From positions 558,001-622,000 of the forward strand of contig NZ_JPXI01000033.1 of NCBI RefSeq assembly GCF_000740675.1: 64,000 bases of DNA. The letters are read 5' to 3'. Numbering within the stretch: position 1 is the stretch's first letter; each line of letters opens with the position of its first letter. Position numbers and translations under genes: made by a program. Source of the DNA: Massilia sp. BSC265 (GTDB lineage: Bacteria > Pseudomonadota > Gammaproteobacteria > Burkholderiales > Burkholderiaceae_D). The notes below the pieces were generated by a model, which did not search any database, was not told where the DNA came from, and worked only from the letters and a program-made list of their open reading frames with translations. This document shows positions 24,776-33,033 of the stretch, one piece after another.

Positions 24776-25864
24776 TCAGGCCTGGGGCTCGTGCACGTCC
24801 GAGACTTCAACATCCTCGGCGGCGATCTTCTCGTCCGCCAGCGCGTGGTCTTCCTCGTCCGCAACCAGTCCCTCCTGGTCGGCGCCGCGGGCGCTGTCAT
24901 AGCTGAGCTCGATCAGCATCGGGAAATGGTCCGAGCCGAAGTAAGGCAGGCGTTCGATATGCGACAGCGTGAAATGCTCGCTGTGGAACAAATGGTCGAG
25001 CGGCCAGCGGGCGAACCAGAAGCCGGCATGGAAGGTATTGAACATGCCGCGCCCGATGCGCGGATCGAGCAAACCGCTGATCTTGCGGAACAGCCGCGTC
25101 GTGGTCGACCACGCCACGTCGTTCAGGTCGCCCGCGACGATCACCGGCGTCTCCAGGCCGGCTTCGGCCACGCTCTTGGCAACTACCAGCAGCTCGGCGT
25201 CGCGCTGGGTGGATTCCATGTGTTCGGTCGGGCTGGGCGGCGTCGGATGCAGGAAGTGCATGCGCACTTTATTTCCGGACGGCAGGATGACCAGGGTATG
25301 GATCGACGGGATGTCGTCCTCGACCAGGAACTGGATGGCGCTGTCTTTCAAGGGCAGCCGCGAATACACGTGCATGCCGTATAAGTTTTCTAGCGGGCAT
25401 TTCAGCGCATGCGGATAGTCTTCTTCGAGCACATCCAGTTTTTCTTGCCACCACATGTTCGTTTCCAGGGTGACGAAGATATCGGGCTGGTGCTGCCGGA
25501 TCAGGGCGATCAATCCTTCTGCATTCCGGTTCGGCATCAGTACATTGGCGGTCAGGATACGGAACTGGCGGTTCGTCCCGCCGACCACTGCATTCTTCAC
25601 TTCATGGGGGTAGGCTCTGGTGTACGGAATGATCCACCAGGCCTGGTAGGCCAGGCAGGCGACATTGGCCACCAGCAACAGGTGGAAACTGCTGTCGCGC
25701 CAGTCGAGGAACACGAACTGCCCGACCAGCACGGTGAGCGAGAGGATGGCCAGTTGCAGGCGCGGAAAATCGAGGTCGCGTATCCACCACCCGGTACATC
25801 GCAACAGGGGCAGCAGCGTCGCAAGGACGATCACGGCAACCAGGGTCACGAAAGTCGGCAGCAT
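24776..25864 (-). CDS. Membrane-anchored endonuclease/exonuclease/phosphatase-family protein
   Basis: About 362 residues from ATG 25864; a GTG ten codons earlier is possible. Three N-terminal hydrophobic segments precede an EEP domain with ILTANVLMPNRNAEGL, the catalytic E in FVTLETNMWW, the PVIVAGDLNDVAWS motif and the SDHFPMLIEL end motif, so the metal-dependent hydrolase site is complete. The C-terminal tail is acidic. The usual substrates of this group are phosphodiesters; whether it cuts nucleic acid or a lipid is open. Convergent with the HepT-like gene. Confidence 0.85.
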   Translation of the reverse strand: MLPTFVTLVAVIVLATLLPLLRCTGWWIRDLDFPRLQLAILSLTVLVGQFVFLDWRDSSFHLLLVANVACLAYQAWWIIPYTRAYPHEVKNAVVGGTNRQFRILTANVLMPNRNAEGLIALIRQHQPDIFVTLETNMWWQEKLDVLEEDYPHALKCPLENLYGMHVYSRLPLKDSAIQFLVEDDIPSIHTLVILPSGNKVRMHFLHPTPPSPTEHMESTQRDAELLVVAKSVAEAGLETPVIVAGDLNDVAWSTTTRLFRKISGLLDPRIGRGMFNTFHAGFWFARWPLDHLFHSEHFTLSHIERLPYFGSDHFPMLIELSYDSARGADQEGLVADEEDHALADEKIAAEDVEVSDVHEPQA

Positions 25865-26075
25865 GGTATCTCTGAGGCGGCAGGGGCTCGTCACAAATGT
25901 GAGATGCCCAGTATGTGCCCTTCAAACGCGGCCTTCTGTACGCTAGCGTGCACAAGCGGAAAGAATTTCGTCCTGCCGTGCATCGATCTGTCTGAAGTTT
26001 GCGCAGCACGCTTGCAAATCCCACCGCCGAACCTATCTTTGAGCTTGAGGGCGACATTCAGGTCGCAAGCCAGAC

Positions 26076-26228
26076 ATGAACATCATCAGGCAGGTTCAGG
26101 AAACCGGCAAACGCGTCCGGCGCAGGAAGGAAAAATCCAGGCTCAACCTGTATCCCCTGCTGGGCATCGTGCTGGCCATCGTGCTGGCCGTGCTGACCTA
26201 CGGCGGCCTGTTCGCTTTCCTTTTTTAG
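26076..26228 (+). CDS. Small single-helix membrane protein, 50 residues
   Basis: The first 24 residues are strongly basic (VRRRKEKSR), followed by one long hydrophobic helix (LLGIVLAIVLAVLTYGGLFAFLF) running to the C-terminus, which would place the basic end in the cytoplasm. The codon pattern is gene-like, but the ribosome site is weak, so the call rests on composition. It lies between the EEP gene (divergent) and curA (convergent). Confidence 0.45.
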   Translation: MNIIRQVQETGKRVRRRKEKSRLNLYPLLGIVLAIVLAVLTYGGLFAFLF

Positions 26229-26300
26229 AGCGCCTCACAACACGCTCATTGCTGTTGCATCGTCTTGCCTTGAGGGTGTTGTCAGACGCTCTTGAGGTCC

Positions 26301-27326
26301 CTACTGCGCGACCCTGACCAGCAGCTTGCCGAAGTTTCTCCCCTGCAGCAGGTCGATGAAGGCTGCCGGCGCGCGGTCCAGGCCGTCGACGATGTCCTCG
26401 CGGTAGCGCAGGCGGCCATCGCGCACCCATTCCTGCGCTTCCTGCAGGAAAGCGGGCCGCAGGCCGGCGAACTCGCGCTGAATGAAGCCGCGAATGCTCA
26501 GGCTCTTCTTCAGTACCTCGCGCATGACCAGGGCCAGCCGGTCGGGTCCGGGCATTGCTTGCGGCAATTCGTTGTATTGGGCAATCAGGCCGCAGACCGG
26601 CACCCTTGCAAACTCGTTCAGCAGCGGGAACACTGCATCCCAGACCTTGCCGCCGACGTTCTCGAAATAGACATCGATGCCACGCGGACAGGCCCTTTCC
26701 AGCTGCTGCGCGAAGTCGGGCGCACGGTGGTCGACCACGGCATCGAATCCCAACTCGTCACGCACGAAGGCGCATTTGTCGGGACCGCCCGCAATACCGA
26801 CCGCACGCGCGCCCCGGATGCGGGCGATCTGCCCCACCGCCGAGCCGACCGCACCGCTCGCCGCGGCCACCACCACGGTTTCCCCCGGCACCGGACGGCC
26901 GATCTGCAGCAGGCCCGCCCAGGCGGTAAAGCCCGGCATGCCCAGCACGCCAAGCGCCGTGCTGGGCGGCGCCGCCATCGGGTCCAGCTTGCGCAGGTCG
27001 GTGCCATCCGACAGCGCATAGCGCTGCCAGCCCGAGTGCGACAGCACGATGTCGTCCACCGCGTAGTCCGCATGCCGCGATGCGAGCACGCGGGCGACAG
27101 TGCCGCCTTCCATGACGCCGCCGATCGCGACCGGCTTCGCATACGACTTCGCATCATCCATCCTGCCGCGCATGTAAGGGTCGAGCGACAGGTACAGGGT
27201 CTCGAGCAGCAGCTGGCCCTCGGCGGGAACGGGGACCGGCTCCTCCACGATCCGGAAGTTTTCCGGACGTGGCAGTCCGTCGGGACGGGAAGCGAGCAGG
27301 ACCCGCTGGTTGGGCGCTTGTGTCAT
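26301..27326 (-). CDS. NADPH-dependent medium-chain reductase, CurA-like
   Basis: 341 residues from the ATG at 27326 (AGAGG at proper distance; an ATG three codons earlier lies on that site). No structural or catalytic zinc cysteines. SLDPYMRGRM, the nucleotide fold VVVAAASGAVGSAVGQIARI and FENVGG are typical of the leukotriene-B4 12-hydroxydehydrogenase/CurA group, which reduces carbon-carbon double bonds of enones such as curcumin. The physiological substrate is unknown. It lies 77 bp downstream of pstC on the same strand. Confidence 0.88.
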   Translation of the reverse strand: MTQAPNQRVLLASRPDGLPRPENFRIVEEPVPVPAEGQLLLETLYLSLDPYMRGRMDDAKSYAKPVAIGGVMEGGTVARVLASRHADYAVDDIVLSHSGWQRYALSDGTDLRKLDPMAAPPSTALGVLGMPGFTAWAGLLQIGRPVPGETVVVAAASGAVGSAVGQIARIRGARAVGIAGGPDKCAFVRDELGFDAVVDHRAPDFAQQLERACPRGIDVYFENVGGKVWDAVFPLLNEFARVPVCGLIAQYNELPQAMPGPDRLALVMREVLKKSLSIRGFIQREFAGLRPAFLQEAQEWVRDGRLRYREDIVDGLDRAPAAFIDLLQGRNFGKLLVRVAQ

Positions 27327-27403
27327 TGTCGGCATCCTCTGGAAGAATAAGGAACAGACAATGCTACGCCGGATCCGGAAATTTTTCCGGCGCTGCCCCT
27401 GCT

Positions 27404-28432
27404 CTACTTGGCACCTTCCTGGCGCGCCATCCGGATGAGCATCAGCTTGGCAGCCGCCAGCACCACGAAGGTGATCGCGAACAGGATCAGGCCCAGGGCG
27501 TACAGGGACGAGACGTGCAGGGCCTTCTCCGCTTCATTGAACTCGTTGGCCAAGGTGGACGAGATCGAATTCCCCGCAGCGAACAGGGACCAGGACAGCT
27601 GGTGCGAATTGCCGATGACGAAGGTCACCGCCATGGTTTCGCCCAGCGCCCGCCCCAGTCCCAGCATCACGCCGCCCACCACGCCGGTGCGGGTGTAAGG
27701 CAGCACCACGCGGCGCACCACTTCCCATTTGGTGCAGCCGAGGCCATAGGCCGATTCCTTCAGCACCGGAGGCACGATCTCGAACACATCGCGCATCACC
27801 GAGGCGATGAAGGGAATGATCATCACGGACAGGATCACGCCCGCGGTCAGGATGCCGATGCCGGTGATCGGACCGCCGAAGAGCGCGCCGATCACGGGCA
27901 GCTGGCCGAGCGTGCCCGCCAGCAGCGGCTGCACGTGGTCCGCGAACAGGGGCGCAAAGTAGAAGAAGCCCCACATGCCATAGATAATCGAGGGCACACC
28001 GGCCAGCAGCTCGACCGCCATGCCCATCGGCCGGCGCAGCCAGGTCGGGCAGATCTCGGTGAGGAAGAGCGCGATGCCGAAGCTGACCGGAAAGGCGATC
28101 GCCAGCGCGATCAGCGACGTCGCCAGCGTGCCCCAGATCGCGATCAGGGCGCCGAACTGCAGGCCTACCGGATCCCATTCGGCGCGTGCGACGAAGTGCG
28201 GGCCGAATTCGCGCAAGGCCGGCCAGGCGCCGAGCGTGAGCGAGACGAGGATGCCGGCCAGGACCAGCATCACCAGGGCGGCGAACAGCATCGTGAACTT
28301 ATGGAACAGGAAATCCTGGATGCGCTGGACGCGCATCGTGCCGAGCAGGGCGGCGTGCCTGGCTTCGGCAGCGGCATCGGACTCGGCCGCGTGGCGTTCA
28401 CCGGCGGCGGCAATGGCTGCAAGCTGGGCCAT
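27404..28432 (-). CDS. pstC: Phosphate ABC transporter permease PstC (solitary)
   Basis: 342 residues from the ATG with GAAAGG upstream. It aligns well with E. coli Pst[76 protein letters not shown] and [18 protein letters not shown], with six helices. PstC and PstA together form the channel of the high-affinity phosphate importer. Here neither pstS, pstA nor pstB is adjacent; the next gene downstream is the CurA-like reductase. A Pho box upstream shows it is still under phosphate control. The N-terminal 30 residues are Ala-rich and extend beyond E. coli PstC. Confidence 0.93.
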   Translation of the reverse strand: MAQLAAIAAAGERHAAESDAAAEARHAALLGTMRVQRIQDFLFHKFTMLFAALVMLVLAGILVSLTLGAWPALREFGPHFVARAEWDPVGLQFGALIAIWGTLATSLIALAIAFPVSFGIALFLTEICPTWLRRPMGMAVELLAGVPSIIYGMWGFFYFAPLFADHVQPLLAGTLGQLPVIGALFGGPITGIGILTAGVILSVMIIPFIASVMRDVFEIVPPVLKESAYGLGCTKWEVVRRVVLPYTRTGVVGGVMLGLGRALGETMAVTFVIGNSHQLSWSLFAAGNSISSTLANEFNEAEKALHVSSLYALGLILFAITFVVLAAAKLMLIRMARQEGAK

Positions 28433-28486
28433 ACGGGACAGCCTTTCTCGAGGAATGAAATAATCCGGCGAGTATGGCTGGCGCTT

Positions 28487-28504
28487 TTGACAAGCCGATG
28501 ACAC
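28487..28504 (-). promoter_or_regulatory. Pho box (PhoB site) before pstC
   Basis: Minus-strand GTGTCAT-CGGC-TTGTCAA: two 7-mers in 11 bp register, matching the CTGTCAT-N4-CTGTCAT pattern in 11 of 14 positions. A CATACT -10-like box follows after 10 bp, the usual Pho promoter layout. Confidence 0.65.
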
Positions 28505-28632
28505 AAAGCCAACGACTCTGTTGGCTATTACAAGAACTTACAGAAATCCCGGCGGTGCGCCTTCTCAACAGTTGGCGGCACTTGTACCATAGCCGTCATT
28601 CCCGTTTTACCGCTCATCATCGAGAGATTCTT

Positions 28633-29097
28633 ATGACCTTCACCACCCTGTCGCGCGCGCTGTGCCTGGCCGCCGCTGTTGCTGCCTGCGCCGTCCCTGT
28701 CCACGCCACCAGCTTCACCTCGTCCGCCTCCAGCGCGGGCTCGGCCTCGTCCGGCAGCATTTCCGATTCGATCGGCGCTTCCAGCAACAGCTCGGGCGGC
28801 GAAGACCGCGTGGCCGCCGGCGAGTACCGCGTGATCGACATCGCCCAGGCCCCGGGCAAGTCCGACACCACCCGCATGACCCTGCGCGCGGTGGCCGCCG
28901 GTGCGGCGCGCGAGTTCACCCTCGACGTGCCGAACCGCGCGCTGGCCGAACGCGGCGTCGGCAAGGGCGAACTGGTGCAGGTCAACGAACGCGTGTACGG
29001 CTTCGAGTTCGCCCACGCCGACACCAAGCGCTCCTTCTTCCTGGCCCTGCAGGACGACTGGTACCGCGACCTCGCTTCGCGCAAGGTCACCATCTAA
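28633..29097 (+). CDS. Secreted Ser-rich hypothetical protein
   Basis: 154 residues from ATG 28633 (GAGAG upstream). A signal peptide ([16 protein letters not shown]) is followed by a low-complexity Ser/Gly/Ala stretch (about 28-58) and a compact domain of about 95 residues ending in the motif SFFLALQDDWYRDLASRKVTI. I do not recognise the family. It lies 13 bp before the DUF2145 gene; the pair is likely co-expressed and both products leave the cytoplasm. Confidence 0.7.
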   Translation: MTFTTLSRALCLAAAVAACAVPVHATSFTSSASSAGSASSGSISDSIGASSNSSGGEDRVAAGEYRVIDIAQAPGKSDTTRMTLRAVAAGAAREFTLDVPNRALAERGVGKGELVQVNERVYGFEFAHADTKRSFFLALQDDWYRDLASRKVTI

Positions 29098-29110
29098 CAA
29101 GTCAACAAGC

Positions 29111-29995
29111 ATGTACAGCAAGTTCGCCGCGGCCGCGCTCCTGCTGGCCGCGAGCGCGGCCGCGCAGGCCGGACTGCCGACCTTCTGCCAGCAGTCGATC
29201 GACATCGGCGCCGCCGAGCAGGACCGCGTGCTGCGCTTCGCCGGCGTGGTCAAGACCGAGCTGGAGCGCTCCGGCGCGCGCGTCGCCCTCATCGCACGCG
29301 CCGGCCTCGACCTGAGCCGCTTCGGCCAGCTGTATTCGCATGCCGGCGTCGCCTTGCGCGACAACCCCGGCGGTCCCTGGGCGGTGCGCCAGCTCTATTA
29401 CGCCTGCGATGAGGCGCGCCCACGCCTGTTCGACCAGGGCATCGCCGGCTTCGCACTGGGGGCCGACGCGCCCACGCGCGGCCATATCTCGCTGGTCTTC
29501 CCCCCCAGCGAAGACGCCGCCCTGCTCGAAGGCGCCGCACTCGACAAGCGGCTCGCCCTGGCCCTGCTGGGCGGGGAGTACAGCGCCAACGCCTATGCCT
29601 ACGGCACCCGCTACCAGAACTGCAACGGCTGGGTGGCCGAGCTGCTCGCCGGCGCCTGGGGGGGCGCGCATGCGCGCGAAGACGCACAGGGCTGGTTGCG
29701 CGCGCAGGGCTATACCGCCGGCCCGGTCCGGATTCCTTCGCACTGGCTGATGTTTGCCGGGCAGTTCGTGCCGCTGGTTCACATGAACGACCACCCGGAG
29801 GACGACCTGCATGCGCTCGCGCTGCACACAAGCGTGCCGGCCTCGATCGAAGCCTTCGTGCAGCGCCGGGCGCCACAGGCGAAACGTGTCGAGCTGTGCC
29901 ATACCCAGGATCGCATCGTGGTGCGCCGCGGCTGGGAACCGCTGGGCGCTGCCTGCGAGCCGAAGGAAGGCGACGAAGTGATCACGATGCAGTGA
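29111..29995 (+). CDS. DUF2145-family secreted protein
   Basis: 294 residues. A signal peptide (FAAAALLLAASAAAQAG) precedes the DUF2145 domain with RFGQLYSHAGVALRDNPGGPWAVRQLYYACDE, ARPRLFDQGIAGF and YQNCNGWVAELLAGAWG. The placement of H (SHAG) and C (NCNGW) resembles the H and C of papain-like NlpC/YiiX-type folds, so a cysteine hydrolase is conceivable but this is inference from spacing only. DUF2145 has no established function. Confidence 0.82.
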   Translation: MYSKFAAAALLLAASAAAQAGLPTFCQQSIDIGAAEQDRVLRFAGVVKTELERSGARVALIARAGLDLSRFGQLYSHAGVALRDNPGGPWAVRQLYYACDEARPRLFDQGIAGFALGADAPTRGHISLVFPPSEDAALLEGAALDKRLALALLGGEYSANAYAYGTRYQNCNGWVAELLAGAWGGAHAREDAQGWLRAQGYTAGPVRIPSHWLMFAGQFVPLVHMNDHPEDDLHALALHTSVPASIEAFVQRRAPQAKRVELCHTQDRIVVRRGWEPLGAACEPKEGDEVITMQ

Positions 29996-30142
29996 CGCCG
30001 TGCGCGTGCGTCCTCATGACATGAACGGGCCCTGCGCAAGGCACGGGCTCGATGCGGCAGGATCGTCTACCCGCCGCTGCCATTTCACACATTCCCATCC
30101 GGGTCTCACCTTCCAGCAGTCCCGGTAACTTTCATGGATAAC

Positions 30143-30168
30143 AAAAAGCCCTGCACGCGGCAGGGCTT
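30143..30168 (-). terminator. Intrinsic terminator after the 55-residue protein gene
   Basis: Minus-strand AAGCCCTGC-CGCGT-GCAGGGCTT followed by TTT, a 9 bp stem with T tract, 38 bp beyond the stop of the small gene. Confidence 0.85.
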
Positions 30169-30205
30169 GATATTGAAGGCAGCTCACGGGCTGCCTGAAA
30201 ACAGC

Positions 30206-30373
30206 TTACTTCGCTGCCGCGGCCTCGGCCAGCTTGCGCAGCACGGCGGGCGATACCGACTCGCGGCCGCGGCTCAGCTGGTAGAGCGACCAAAGATCGG
30301 CGCCGCTATTGTGGGCGGCGATGGGGGCCGGGGTAAGGAAGAGGCTGCGGATGAAATGGATGATGGTAGCCAT
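30206..30373 (-). CDS. Small hypothetical protein, 55 residues
   Basis: Starts at ATG 30373 with AGGAAA 9 nt upstream and ends before a strong terminator, so it looks like a proper monocistronic gene. The N-terminus is amphipathic/hydrophobic (MATIIHFIRSLFL), the middle SGADLWSLYQLSRGRESVSP is polar and the tail LRKLAEAAAAK is helical. Function unknown; a small regulator or membrane-surface peptide is possible. Confidence 0.65.
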   Translation of the reverse strand: MATIIHFIRSLFLTPAPIAAHNSGADLWSLYQLSRGRESVSPAVLRKLAEAAAAK

Positions 30374-30540
30374 GATGTCGTTTCCTGTAATCGCTATCGA
30401 ATGACTCCAGTATGCGCGCTTTGAGATAGAAAGCAAATTGAGATCCATGATAAAAGCCATTCACGAATCAACTATCTCAGCGGCAGTACAGTTTTGATAA
30501 AACATTTGTGCCAATGCATTGTATGTTACACTCCTGACCT

Positions 30541-30789
30541 GCTGGCCAAGGGCCAGCGTCAACATCCCTCTCGCCAGTAGAGGCCACAGCGCAGGCGAGC
30601 GTTCGCGGCGCGGCCGGCCCTTGCTGACCGCCTGCCATGCAGGCTATCCGTCAACGTGCAAGGGTGGCTGGTGAAGCCGGGCAGCCTCACACCCAGGCCA
30701 CTTTCCCGCCCGCCCCGCCCGCGGCTTCGCTCCGGATCACCGATGGCGCCCGCAGGCCCGCGCCCTTGCATGCCTAACAAGGAGAACTC
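30541..30789 (+). promoter_or_regulatory. Long foldable leader before the BCCT transporter (riboswitch candidate)
   Basis: A 249 nt gene-free stretch rich in paired segments. GCTGGCC-AAG-GGCCAGC (30541-30557) is a perfect hairpin. A second structure pairs CCCTTGC (30618) with GCAAGGG (30658), nesting TGAC/GTCA and GCCTGC-CAT-GCAGGC. The same GTGCAAGGG (30656-30664) can instead pair over 9 bp with CCCTTGCAT (30763-30771), 7 nt before the SD AAGGAG. Mutually exclusive pairing near a ribosome site is what a switch would need. It does not match the riboswitch classes I know. Confidence 0.45.
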
Positions 30790-32307
30790 ATGCAAATGCT
30801 CTGCTCTGCGGGCTTTATCTTTTTGATCGTGTTATGGGGCATCATCGCCCCGGACAACATGGCCGGCGTCTTCGCCGCCATGCTCGCTTCGCTGACCCGC
30901 AACTTCGGCTGGCTCTACCTGTGGGTGGTACTTGCCCTGGTGATGTTTGCCGCTTACGTCGCCTTCAGCCGCTACGGCAACCTCAAGCTGGGCGGCGAGG
31001 ATGACGAACCCGACTTCTCGGTCGGCAGCTGGTTCGCCATGCTGTTCGCGGCCGGCATGGGCATCGGCCTGGTGTTCTGGGGCGTGGCCGAACCGGTGTC
31101 CCACTACGTCACGCCGCCGCCCGGCATTGCAGCCGGCACACCGGAAGCGGCGAACGCCGCCATGCGCTACGTGTTCTTCCACTGGGGCGTGCACCCCTGG
31201 GCCGTGTACAGCGTCGTCGCGCTGGCGATCTCCTTCTTCCAGTACCGGCGCGGCGGCGGTGCCCTGATCAGCACCGTCACCGGCTCCCTGCCCTGGCGCC
31301 CGGTGCGCGCCGCATCTAGCCTGTTCAACGGCCTGGCGGTGGTGGCCACGGCCTTCGGCGTCGCCGCCTCGCTCGGCGTCGGCGCGCTGCAGATCAACAG
31401 CGGCCTGAACGCCGTGTTCGGGCTCGAGATCAGCCCCGCCGCGCAAGTCGCGATCATCGTCGTGACCGCCGCCCTGTTCATCACCTCGGCCGTGAGCGGT
31501 GTCGGGAAAGGCGTCAAACTGCTCTCCAACGTCAACATGGCCGTGGCGGCCCTGCTCGCCGTCGCCGTGTTCCTGCTCGGTCCCACGGTCGCCATCATCG
31601 ACACCTTCACCAATACCCTGGGCAGCTACGCCAGCGAACTAGTGCGCATGAGCCTGCGCTCGACGCCCTTCCGCGACAGCAACTGGGTCGGCAACTGGAC
31701 CATCTTCTACTGGGCCTGGTGGATCTCGTGGTCGCCGTTCGTCGGCCTGTTCATCGCGCGCGTCTCGCGCGGCCGCACCATTCGAGAATTCATCCTCGGC
31801 ACCGTACTGGCGCCCTCGCTCGCCGCCTTCGTCTGGTTCTCGATCTTCGGCGGCACCGCGCTCTACCTGGAGATCTGGCAGCACGTCCCGCTGGCAGAGG
31901 CCGTCAAGGCGGACCTGGCAACGGCGCTGTTCGCGCTGTTCGACGCCATGCCCTTCGGCCAGATCATGTCGGTGGTCGCCACCCTGCTGGTGGTGGTCTT
32001 CTTCATCACCTCCGGCGACTCGGCCGTGCTGGTACTGGGCATGATGAGCCAGGGCGGCAACCCGAATCCATCCAGCCGAACCAAGCTGGTCTGGGGCATC
32101 CTGATCGCCGGCATCGCGATCAGCCTGCTGCTGGCGGGCGGCATCAACGCCGTACAGACGGCCACCATCCTGTTCGCCCTGCCCTTCGCGCTGGTGATCG
32201 TGCTGATGGTCATCGCGCTGTGGCGGGCGCTGCGCGAGGACTGGCAGGAGGAGGCGCGCCGCGAACGCCTGCTCCGGCGCAAGATGCGCGAAATGGCGGC
32301 GCACTAG
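30790..32307 (+). CDS. BCCT-family betaine/choline/carnitine transporter
   Basis: 505 residues, twelve helices. The BCCT signature is complete: GMGIGLVFWGVAEPVSHY, HWGVHPWAVYSVVAL and the Trp/Phe-rich helix FYWAWWISWSPFVGLFIARVSRGRT. These Na+- or H+-coupled carriers import glycine betaine, choline, carnitine or ectoine for osmoprotection or as food. The long charged osmosensing C-terminus of BetP is missing; only about 25 charged residues follow the last helix. AAGGAG lies 5 nt before the ATG. No betaine-catabolic gene is adjacent, so the substrate stays open. Confidence 0.92.
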   Translation: MQMLCSAGFIFLIVLWGIIAPDNMAGVFAAMLASLTRNFGWLYLWVVLALVMFAAYVAFSRYGNLKLGGEDDEPDFSVGSWFAMLFAAGMGIGLVFWGVAEPVSHYVTPPPGIAAGTPEAANAAMRYVFFHWGVHPWAVYSVVALAISFFQYRRGGGALISTVTGSLPWRPVRAASSLFNGLAVVATAFGVAASLGVGALQINSGLNAVFGLEISPAAQVAIIVVTAALFITSAVSGVGKGVKLLSNVNMAVAALLAVAVFLLGPTVAIIDTFTNTLGSYASELVRMSLRSTPFRDSNWVGNWTIFYWAWWISWSPFVGLFIARVSRGRTIREFILGTVLAPSLAAFVWFSIFGGTALYLEIWQHVPLAEAVKADLATALFALFDAMPFGQIMSVVATLLVVVFFITSGDSAVLVLGMMSQGGNPNPSSRTKLVWGILIAGIAISLLLAGGINAVQTATILFALPFALVIVLMVIALWRALREDWQEEARRERLLRRKMREMAAH

Positions 32308-32424
32308 CCGAGCGGCTTGAGGACGCGCGTGCCTCGGCTGTAGCCAAACTGGTATCATGCGCGTTTTCCGGACCGAGGCCTCGCTCCGAAGCGCGCCCGT
32401 CCCTCACCCTACAGAACATCAAGA

Positions 32425-33033
32425 ATGAACACTCCGACCCAACTGCCGGGCTTCTTCAGCCGGCTTTCGATCGCCTTCGGCAGCTTCTTCAAATCGCTCG
32501 GCGATGCAGAATTCGCCGCACGCGTGCGCGATGACGGTGTGGGCCCTGTCGCGGCTCCCACGCCGGCACCGACGCCGGCGCCGACACCCGCTCCCACCAT
32601 GGCGCCAACGCCGGCGCCGACGCCTTTGCCAACTCCTGCGCCGCTGCGTGCTCCGACCGCCGAGTCCGCCCTGCAGCTGCTGAGCCTGCTCCAGCGCGAA
32701 GCGCGCCTGATCGACTTCACCCAGGAAAACCTGAGCGCCTATTCCGACGCCGACATCGGCGCCGCCGCCCGCGTCGTGCACGAAGGCTGCGCGCGCGTGC
32801 TGCGCGAGCACTTCACCATCGAACCGGTACGTGCCGAAGCAGAAGGCGCACGCGTCACCCTGGAAGAAGGCTTCGACGCCGCCAGCGTGCGCCTGACCGG
32901 CAACGTGGTCGGCCAGGCCCCGTTCAAGGGCACGCTGTCGCACCGCGGCTGGCGCGCCACCAAGGTCCAGCTGCCGCAGCTGGCCGAGAAGCACGACGCA
33001 CGCGTGCTGGCGCCGGCGGAGGTGGAACTGTGA
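32425..33033 (+). CDS. DUF2760-domain protein, first gene of a two-Hsp70 operon
   Basis: 202 residues. The N-terminus (1-35) is amphipathic, followed by a Pro/Ala/Thr-rich linker (about 44-77, built on an APTP unit), and a conserved domain (about 78-202) ending KVQLPQLAEKHDARVLAPAEVEL, which fits DUF2760. The function is not known. Its last codons overlap the GTG of the Hsp70 gene by 4 bp. The constant pairing with Hsp70-like genes suggests a dedicated co-factor or substrate adaptor, perhaps with the flexible linker as tether. No signal peptide is clear. Confidence 0.82.
   Translation: MNTPTQLPGFFSRLSIAFGSFFKSLGDAEFAARVRDDGVGPVAAPTPAPTPAPTPAPTMAPTPAPTPLPTPAPLRAPTAESALQLLSLLQREARLIDFTQENLSAYSDADIGAAARVVHEGCARVLREHFTIEPVRAEAEGARVTLEEGFDAASVRLTGNVVGQAPFKGTLSHRGWRATKVQLPQLAEKHDARVLAPAEVEL

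Noticed and set aside
26226-26300. Terminator between the 50-residue frame and curA
   Set aside because: CACAACAC and GTGTTGT can pair, but the loop is long and there is no T tract on either strand.
30661-30720. Cobalamin riboswitch in the BCCT leader
   Set aside because: GCCAC and CCCGCC segments recall the B12 box, but the conserved core order and the GGGAA segment are missing and BCCT carriers do not move cobalamin.
32560-32660. Minisatellite or CRISPR-like repeat
   Set aside because: The repeated 9-12 bp units are the codons of the Pro/Ala/Thr linker in the DUF2760 protein.
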